Part shown: positions 56,661 to 64,000 of the stretch, in pieces
Numbering within the stretch: position 1 is the first letter of the stretch
Layout of the letters: every line of letters begins with the position of its first letter
Assembly (NCBI GenBank): GCA_963922205.1
Contig: CAWUHX010000081.1
Location: 806,001-870,000, forward strand
DNA: 64,000 nucleotides
DNA from: Romanomermis culicivorax
Lineage: Eukaryota; Nematoda; Enoplea; Mermithida; Mermithidae
Direction of reading: 5' to 3'
Made by a program: the position numbers and the translations under genes
The notes under the pieces: model-generated
Databases searched by the model: none
What the model was told of the DNA's origin: nothing
Seen by the model: only the letters and a program-made list of their open reading frames with translations

Positions 56661-57554
56661 TGTAATGACCAGATTTCTGTGAGGTACTTTACTTGGACCA
56701 ATCGGTCGATACGGCGGGGTAAATAACGGGACGGGGGCGCGGGCGTACGATTACAATACAACAACGGGGATCGACGGTCGCTTGAACGTCGACAATAAAC
56801 GCGCTTTGAATTAAAATACGGAGGGGGGCCTCGGTTTAAATGCTTTCGAATAGTCGGCCGCTTGCAAATGAATAAAGACGGGGCGAGCGCGGAAAACACA
56901 AGAATAAGAATCAGAATCAGAATCCGAATGATCAAAATCACGCTTTGCTTCTTTTTATACGGCGATTTTGGCCACTCCCTGGGCGCTGCGGCAGGTCGAG
57001 CTTCTGTCCATCTTCTTCCGCCAATCGTCGTTTCCGGCTACGCTTTTTATGCATTCTTAGTTACGCCTCTCTAACGCTTTTCTGGTACCGTATGCTTTCT
57101 GTGCTTCACTTGCTTTCTACGGTGGGCTTGGCCACACCTCTGTGCTTCTGTGCATGCTTCCTGTATCAGTTTCTCTGTATACACATGTTTTGTGGGGCCG
57201 CCGCTACTGTTACACTTGAGACTACTGTACGGCGGGGCTTCTACGTATTTTACTGTGTGCAGGTGTTGTTTACGATTTTTACGGGGGATTACGGTAGCTG
57301 TGGAATGTGTAGTTTAGTGTGGGTTCTAGGGGAACAGCTGCCGTTTGTGCAAATTAATTAGGGCATCTTAATTGGGCTACCGGGGTGTGAACGGATCAAA
57401 ATAAAGTACTTCACGTAATTTTGTAGGAATGTTTGGGTGTGAATCCCAGACATCCTTGAGACGATAAAATGTGAAAATAAAATAATATCTAATAAATGTC
57501 TATTACATACAGTATGCTACATGTTTACAGTACTGCTTTAGCAGGTACGTTACA
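56661..57554 (-). repeat. 5' LTR of element 1
   Basis: 894 bp, same length and ends as the left LTR. Differences visible by eye include CGACC/TGACC, TACCGCGG/TACGGCGG and TGTATAAAG/TGAATAAAG. Confidence 0.92.
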
Positions 57555-57558
57555 AATC

Positions 57559-58263
57559 CCATGTAAGACAACTCCCGCTTCTGCTTATTGCGCGAGTAAT
57601 AAAATAGTAAAAATAATAACTAATAATAATAATATTATTATGTAAATATGTGTGTCGGGCTGTCGACGCTCCCCTTTATTGGGCGTAAAAGAAATAATAT
57701 AAAGAAAATGGACGCGACTCGCCCACGACACACCAAAGTACGAGAATGATCAAACATTGCTCTTTTTGGTCGAATCATAACTTTGTCGATTCACCAATTT
57801 TGCATAGATGTGGGATTGCTACTACTGTAAGTACATCCACAACATCCCTCGGGCCTTGAAACTGACCAACGGGAGGTGAAGAAGGAAACCGTGAGCAGGA
57901 CTTTTACCTTTTATGGTGTGACCTACTACTGGATCCCAACTCCATAAAAGATTATGATCCGACCCCGAAGGGTGTACGGGTCATGACTACCCCCAACGTC
58001 AAGTCTTTTACAAGGTTACCCAGGTCTGTCCACTAAGATGCCGCGGCAGGATCAATCATTGATCCAGCATCTGACGGATCGACGACTCTGCGCCGGCTTG
58101 ACTTTCCCTGGCTTCGCCAGCGTGCCTTGAGGCTCCTAGGTACCTTCCTCCACAATGGATCGTTTCGTCCCATTGAGTGATGTGGAGTGTCTTTGGTAGC
58201 AGGTCCATATATCCTGCATAATTGTGTTGTTATCGTCCTTTCCACCAGTGTAGTGGGTGACAT
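57559..58263. mobile_element. right half of the diverged LTR-like sequence
   Basis: It continues from 53550 after element 1 is removed. It shares GATCAAACATTGC, CCAATTTTGCATAGATGTGG and 'CTACTGTAAGTACATCCACAACAT' with GATCATAAAGCATC, 'CAATTTGCATGGATGGGAT' and 'CATAAGTGCATCCCCAACAT' near 62586-62705. The last ~350 bp have no match that I can see. It is AT-microsatellite-like near 57600-57640. Confidence 0.45.
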
Positions 58264-59845
58264 TTTTGAGTTTGAAAAATCTAAATAAAATAGACATCAA
58301 ATCACATGAAAAACAACAAAATTATTCAAAATAATTTGAAATCAAGAATAAATGTGTGATGTACACATAAATAAATTTTAAAAGATCAAATGCAAGTCAA
58401 AAAGTGTTTTTTAAATTTGGATTTGAAAATTTATGAATTTTGAATGAAAAGTTGATAAAATTGAATGAAAATTTGAATTTTTGGATAAATTGTTGGGGTT
58501 AAATTACTGCTGTTGTCCACCGCCTTTAAACTGCTACTGTATCCTTGTATCTGTGACCTTATTTTCAGCTTGGTTATGCCATTTCTAGCTCCATAGCCTA
58601 TTTCCCGGTGTACACTTCAACCTTTCAACATGAGCAGTTTTTTCTCTTCCATGAATTCAAATTCTATGTGATCCAGACTTCACTTCAAATATCGAGTTCC
58701 CTAAGCAACCATAGTTGCTATACAGAGTCCTATTGGTTTGATGTGATCATCTGGTCATAAATGGGGTCATTGCTACTTTGCAGGTATACCTGCAGTTACA
58801 GCTTGACTTACCATAAACATGAATAACTATCATTTAGATTTGACTCAAATCTGTATGGACATATACACATCACTTTCTACCATGAACAACTACTTCAATG
58901 CAGGGGAAAATTGTGATTGGTAGGTGCCATAGTCATGGAATTTGGTTGGCTAGTAAGAAAATAAGGAGAATGCCACCTTTATGGATACCCACACTCAATC
59001 CAAACTCTAACCACTCGACTCTGCAGTGTCTCTATCCAACATTCTATTGACAACTCCATGCCTCGGAATTCCAAAAATTGATTTAGATAGAACCCTTTCA
59101 GGTTCAGTTTTTAAATGAGAAAATTTGAAACCAATGGCTTTAAATATATAACATTAATGAATACAGTTTGGTCAGTGACAAAATTTAAAGTTCTGGCATT
59201 TCTGCCGTGACTCTGTAATTTCATCTTGACTATTCCATAGCATACTCAATCTGATACACTTCATTTCTCATTTGCTCTTTGGTCACCCATTAAGCAGTAT
59301 GAGCATGAAGTCATCATTCCCATAGCACCTAATATGGACTGACTCTTCCCACTGAAAAATGCAAAAACTAAACTCACCATCAGCATAGAAAAGAAAATTT
59401 GATTCATTGCCAATATCCTGGCTGACTTGCCTGATGCGCTCGTCCAATACAATTTTTTTCATGATCGAGCAAATTGTTCCCTCGTTTTTCAATTTGGAAA
59501 AATCTAAATTTCTAAATATTTCTAATGACAACATTAAGGCAGTAAGACAATCTTGAAAAATTTGAGAGTTAAAAAAAGAAAATGAAAAAATTTGATTTTG
59601 AGTGCAGAAATATTTAAAAATTTGAAGTGTAAGAATACAAAAATAAAATGCAAAAATACTATGCAGCTGTGTCAACTGCATGAACTGCTATAAGGTGCTG
59701 TTCCTCCTTTCAGAGGATTATGGCACCTTTGGCATTCATATCACCTTTCACCATCATACTTTCTCTTGAACATGAATACCTCATTGACCTTGAGGTGATT
59801 TATTTCCAAATCACAATTCTCAGTTCTTTCAAAAATCATTTGATC
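58264..59845. other. internal region of element 2 without recognisable pol
   Basis: The stretch between gag (minus strand) and the left LTR-like sequence should hold pol in an autonomous element. No RT, RNase H or integrase motif is readable. Open frames at 59283-59681 (minus) are short and unrecognised. The composition is plain AT-rich. Confidence 0.45.
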
Positions 59846-60670
59846 TCATAACTTCTGAGGTTGTTTTACCCTTTTCAGGTGTTCAACTTCTTCTGTTTGA
59901 GTCCAGTTTGACTTGAAGTGACCTTCGAATTCACACTTTTCCTTCTCTGACAATTCTCCGTTCACATTCTTCACCTTCACTTTAACACTCTGTGGCATTT
60001 GATTCTGTTCTATGATGCTGCTTATCACTTCTGGCTTCTTCCTTTCACTCTTGTCTTCTTTCTTAGCTATCACATTTTCACCACAATTAGCTTTCAGATC
60101 TGTCCCTAAAGACGTGACTGATTGCTTCTGAGGCTCAGATGACAGCCTTGAAATAGGACTGATGAAATTAAGCTTTTGACTCACAGGTAGTGATTGCTGC
60201 ATATGCCGAATATTGAGCTTCTCTCCTCTGATACATTCCTGAAAATTTGCAGACCATTGATATTTATCTTGATTTGCAGTATTTCCAAGGTATCTGACTT
60301 GATTGGCTCTCTCAACATTTGCTGCATTACTACCTACAGTGTGTCCAGACTGTATACAACAACCAAATCTACTGTCTCTACCATATTCATTTTCCCACTT
60401 TGTCTTTTGTCTGTTCCTGATAAAATTCAGGCTTCGACAGTCTGATGTATCATGGGAGTAATTCCTATGGTAATTACAGTATGGCTTCTTGACCTTTCTA
60501 CCTTGTTGATTCAGGATTTTTCCCTCCTCAACAGTTGCAATCAAGTCTTTTAAAGCTTGGCTGTTAGCTATAGTCTTTTCACACAAACTTTTGAAACTTT
60601 GCATCATCTTGGCAAGCAAAATAGATATCTTCAGTATGAGGGATTCACTATTAGGTTCATCTGAGTTCAT
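59846..60670 (-). pseudogene. gag: nucleocapsid part of Gag, element 2 (frameshifted)
   Basis: 274 codons. Near residue 60 it carries the knuckle YCNYHRNYSHDTSDCRSL, the C-X3-H...GH.T..C pattern common in gypsy-type Gags. A Ser/Lys-rich region follows. The ATG at 60670 overlaps the stop of the upstream ORF (ATGA). However, the same frame is open upstream as far as an A-rich run at about 60732-60760, so the break is better explained by a one-base frameshift in that run than by a real new start. Confidence 0.65.
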
Positions 60671-62139
60671 TCCTGATTGAGGAATATGCTTTTCAATCCC
60701 CTGTATAGCGGTATTCTCGTTTGAAGTATCAGTTTTGTTTTTGTTTTTGCTTTTGTTTGTTCAGCTTTTTGTTGATCAGTTTTTCTTTGATTTTGCCTTT
60801 TTCGGGTGTAAATCGAAATGTTCCTGTCCACATTGGCTACACCTTCTTGCCTCTTCTCCTTTGCCACACTTGAAACATTCTTTCCTTCGTAAATTTTCGA
60901 AGCAAGACTTTTCCGCTTCTCAATCTTGTAAACTTCTTCTGCAAGATCATGCCAGCTTTTAAACTCATTACTTTGATCTTGCAACTCCAGCTGTAACTCT
61001 TCTGAACTCTTATACATGAATGTCTCAATAATAAAGCCATTTTTAAACTCTTCTGACTCATTAGCATAAATGGCTTCTACCAACTCACTAATTCTCATGA
61101 GGAATTGAACTGGATGTTCATCAGGTTTCATTTCAATATTAGCTAGTTTTCTCTTCTGCATCCCAATATTGTATCCTGGTGCATACACTTGAATGATTTT
61201 CTTTCTGGCAATACCATAAGAGGTACAGTTTTTAATTATACTCTTTGGTACACCTTTGGAAAGTCTTCGTAGTGCTGCAATTTTGATCCTATCTGGGGTA
61301 TTCAGCAGAAATTCTCCTTCTAGCTCATTGAAAAAACTAACTACTTGTGGCTCTGTCATGTCATTGAGAAGTAACTTTGGTTCAACAGCTCTAGCTATAT
61401 CTGAAACAGTAATCTCAAATCCATCAAATGAGGAATCAGATCCATTAGAATCTGATATATCTCTTTTGATCTTCCTGGATCTATGCTTTCTCTTTCTAGC
61501 TTTTTTGTTACTAACCTGATCACTGTCTGTTGCTGCATCACTTGTTTCATGAAAATTTTCTCTCACTGTACGACATTCAGCTTTTGGGCTGATTTGCCTT
61601 TTAGCTTGAGGTTTTTTCACAATAACAGTGGATGAAGCAGTATTAGACAATGCCATAACTTTTTGCACTGACTCATCTACTCTGGACTGCTGCAACTTTT
61701 GGTCATCAGCAATTGCCTTTGCAAACGTCATTGGCAAATTTTCTGCCACACTCCTGTCTTGCAGATCACCTTGACCCAAAGCTACTGATCTCAGATATTC
61801 ACCACTCACCATTGATTCCTGACATTTTTCGCCATTGATCTTGGACAATATAGCAAATAGTGAATTGATCATGGATTGCATCTTCTCCATATTTTGATCA
61901 ATTTTCTGGCACCAATTGTAATAAAATCCATGGTAATTTGGCGAATTTCGATGGTGATAATAATCGTAATTTGATGGCAGTTGATTACAATAATCGCCTG
62001 GAATCTTTGCCAAAAATGGATCGGCAATATTGTAATCAATTCCAGAATTGGGATCATTTTTCTTACTTGGCATCTCAACTTCCCTTCTTTTTGAGAAACC
62101 TTCAGGCATATCAGAACTCTGGGTGACTGTGCTTTTCAA
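60667..62139 (-). pseudogene. gag: Gag N-terminal and capsid part, element 2
   Basis: 490 codons from an ATG at 62139. The first third is Asn/Tyr/Gln-rich. A basic stretch (KKARKRKHRSRKIKRD) is at about 220, and a capsid-type helical domain follows at about 250-400 (FFNELEGEFLL, then EHPVQFLMRISELVEAIYAN and SWHDLAEEVYKIEKRKS), like Ty3/gypsy Gag. After an A-rich run its last ~20 residues look out of frame and the frame ends at 60667. The zinc-knuckle part continues in the overlapping ORF. Confidence 0.7.
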
Positions 62140-62140
62140 T

Positions 62141-62160
62141 GATGCAAGTGTTAGAAGCCA
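62141..62160 (-). promoter_or_regulatory. primer-binding-site candidate of element 2
   Basis: Ten bases after the LTR end (TTCTAACA) the minus strand reads TGGTGGCTTCTAACACTTGC, starting with TGG as required for pairing with a tRNA 3' CCA. The tRNA type is not determined. Confidence 0.45.
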
Positions 62161-62170
62161 CCACTTATTA

Positions 62171-63326
62171 TGTTAGAAGGTCTTTGCTGAAGTCCGAGGA
62201 TGTCAGCAATATGACTAAAGAGTCTATTGGCTTGTACCAAACTAGCTACCGTAGGTCACTCAAATGAGCTTCCTATTGGTAATGGCTGATACAGTGCAAC
62301 ATTTCTTTGGCAGATCTAACACAACCTTCAGTCGCTGTTCAGCAACTGGAATCCAACAGCTTGCACCTGAAAAACTACCAAAATACACCAGAGAACCTTA
62401 CCCAATGGTTCTCGCAAAAGTCAGGGATGTGAGACGCTGCTGCAGAAAAGTATATGTGACTCAATATAAAAGTCGATAAATAAACACCACTTGGCAGCCC
62501 CACTTTACTGGTGTAAAAATAACAATAACAAAGGATGAGGGATGGGGGGGGGGCTCACACAAAATAAACATAAAATTATGAGAGAATGATCATAAAGCAT
62601 CACATATTGCCTTATAAAGGCAGTCATGCCCACGTAATGATGCCTTCTCGCCATTTTCACAATTTGCATGGATGGGATGCCTGCTACCATAAGTGCATCC
62701 CCAACATGATCACACCCTTGGTCCGTGGGGGGTCCGCTTTCGAAATCTTCTTCCAACCAATCGTCGCTTCTTGCTTCATGCGCTTCTGTGTACTGTATGC
62801 TTGCCTAACCACACCTTTATGCTTCCTGACTATAGTATGCTTCACCACACCTTTTTGTGTTATGCTTAGCTTCTCTATCTATGTGCTTTGAACTTATTGT
62901 AGGCTTAGCCACACCTATGTGCTTCCTTCTTAATAATTATGCTGTATGTGCTTCTGTAATGTAACCCAGCTACTGTTCGACTTGAGACCAGTGTCTGGGT
63001 TGGGGTTTCTACATTTTATTATGGGACAGGTGTCTTTACGATTTTGGGGGATTACTGTACCTATGGGAACGTATATTTCGACTGTGTTATGGGGGCCAGG
63101 TGCCGATGTGCAACTTAATTATGTAATGTCTTTAATTGGGTCAATAACGGTTTCTGGGTGTGAGACGTTCAAAACAGAACACTTCAAAGGAATTTACAGG
63201 AATGTCAATACAGGGTAACTCAGATATCCTTGAGACAATAAATCAGGAAATAAATTTATATACAGTAATTGGATATGCATATCGTACATTGTGAATTTAC
63301 ACTGATGGATTAGCACCTATATTACA
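62171..63326 (-). repeat. 5' LTR of element 2
   Basis: About 1156 bp, beginning TGTTAGAAGG and ending CTATATTACA. The right half follows the LTR of element 1 block by block (CTTGAGACC..TGT..GG, TTTACGATTTT.GGGGGATTAC, 'TTAATTGGG', 'GGGTGTGA.ACG', 'ACTTCA..', 'ATCCTTGAGACAATAAA'), so the two elements are related families. The right boundary is approximate. Confidence 0.6.
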
Positions 63327-63353
63327 ACTTTCATACTCAAAAGTGACTCCAGG

Positions 63354-63583
63354 TATTATACTCCATTTGTTTTGAAATGATCGATGTGGCGCTGTGAGTT
63401 TCAACAAACCTACCCTCAATATAGACTAGGAAATCAATTTCGATAGTCTTGAAATGGTCGAAAAGAGTGGTCATCAAAGACTCTGTATAATGAAGGAAAT
63501 TTTTCTGAACCAACTAGCCTTCCATAATTTTAAATAAAAGTTTGGGGGCGATCATGCTTTCAAAATGAATGGCATTTAGTATT
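63354..63583. mobile_element. MITE family B copy
   Basis: The ends TACTCCATTTGTTTTGAAAT followed by GATCGATG and GATCATGCTTTCAAAATGAA followed by TGGCATTTAGTA are inverted. It shares GACTAGGAAATCAATTTCGA, 'AGTCTTGAAATGG' and 'AATAAAAGTTTGG' with the other copies. Confidence 0.55.
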
Positions 63584-63599
63584 ATCTGATGCTGAGCAT

Positions 63600-64000
63600 T
63601 ATTCCATCTGATATAAAAATTGTTGAAGGGGTACCGAGACATTAGAGTACGGGACAATAAAGTGAAGGACAATTGAGGGCAGGACAATAGAGCTCAGAAA
63701 CATTAGATCAGAGCAAAATGAAAAAACCGGGAGTAAAATAATTTAAAAAATAACTACATTTTAGCTCGAAAATGATGATTCTTCACATTTTTCATGACTC
63801 TGGAGAAGTTTATGTCAATACATTTTTTCCAACACGCAGTGTTTTTTCTCGTCTTTTGTTTTTTTTCTTTTTCTTATTTCGCTATTTTTACTTTTTTCGT
63901 CTCCTATTCTTTAAATAATCTTGTTTCTTTGTTTTCATTTTCTTTTGTTTTTCTCTTTTATTCTTTTTATATTGTGTTGATCGTCCACTGTCTCATTACT
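63600..64000. other. no gene; T-rich tract at the window end
   Basis: After a short tandem-like patch (GGGACAATAAAGTGAAGGAC, then AATTGAGGGCAGGACAATAG) the sequence becomes pyrimidine-rich (63835-64000), the complement of the A-rich tracts at 3.7-4.3 and 12.3-12.9 kb. Confidence 0.4.

Larger units (their letters stand above)
53551..57554 (-). mobile_element. LTR retrotransposon 1 (Ty3/gypsy-like), pol-deleted
   Basis: Two direct repeats of exactly 894 bp (53551-54444 and 56661-57554) begin TGTAACG/TGTAATG and end CGTTACA, and are flanked by AATC (53547-53550 and 57555-57558). Gag lies on the minus strand, so the right repeat is the 5' LTR. The minus strand after it has a TGG-type primer site (TTTTGGTGACCGTACC). 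The polypurine tract GGAAGGAGGGAAA abuts the left (3') LTR at 54445-54457. Only Gag and a C-terminal integrase remnant are encoded. Protease, reverse transcriptase, RNase H and the integrase core are missing. The LTRs differ at roughly ten positions by eye, so insertion is fairly recent. Confidence 0.93.

Noticed and set aside
53835-57361. 138-codon open frames in both LTRs of element 1
   Set aside because: They are identical features of a duplicated LTR, with no recognisable protein. LTRs are not expected to encode protein.

Overview
This is a TE-rich, AT-rich piece of a eukaryotic nuclear genome. Genes are split by GT...AG introns, AATAAA signals follow them, and DNA transposons and LTR elements make up much of the rest. 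An hnRNP A/B-type RNA-binding protein and a clathrin light chain point to an animal. Their sequences fit an invertebrate, and a nematode is plausible, but nothing here proves the phylum.

The best-supported host genes all lie on the minus strand. (1) 5384-5895 is an unidentified acidic, coiled-coil coding exon; possible downstream exons lie near 2.6-2.8 kb and 1.25-1.48 kb. (2) 8721-13103 is a four-exon gene for a secreted, cysteine-rich precursor with a dibasic processing site. (3) 22951-28940 is a four-exon clathrin light chain gene; the exons join in frame into a 217-residue protein. (4) 45717-48126 is a nine-exon hnRNP A/B protein of 333 residues, with two RRMs and a Gly-rich tail. Two weaker plus-strand gene models sit at 16687-17111 and 19375-20338. 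The second lies inside a pair of roughly 300-bp inverted repeats (17.8-20.86 kb).

From 25 to 52 kb the window is dominated by repeats. One family (R1, core about 750 bp, at least six copies) carries a GGCGC...GCGCC hairpin. It is flanked by cassettes in which a short word recurs as direct and inverted copies within one cassette but changes from cassette to cassette. Two hAT-type elements with perfect 8-bp target duplications are present (36280-37311 and 41026-42600). The first still encodes a spliced N-terminal transposase fragment. A G-tract MITE family has termini CATACCTGTA/TACAGGTATG. The 100-N gap at 40869-40968 is flanked by a near-perfect 1.2-kb repetition, probably an assembly artefact.

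At 53-63.4 kb lie two LTR retrotransposons on the minus strand. Element 1 (53551-57554) is intact at its ends: two 894-bp LTRs, AATC target duplication, PPT, Gag with four zinc knuckles. Its pol has been deleted down to a short integrase tail. It is inserted in a diverged LTR-like sequence that flanks a second Gag-only element (gag at 59846-62139, frameshifted; right LTR 62171 to about 63326).

Gene models were made by reading splice signals and codon phase by eye. They have not been checked against transcripts.
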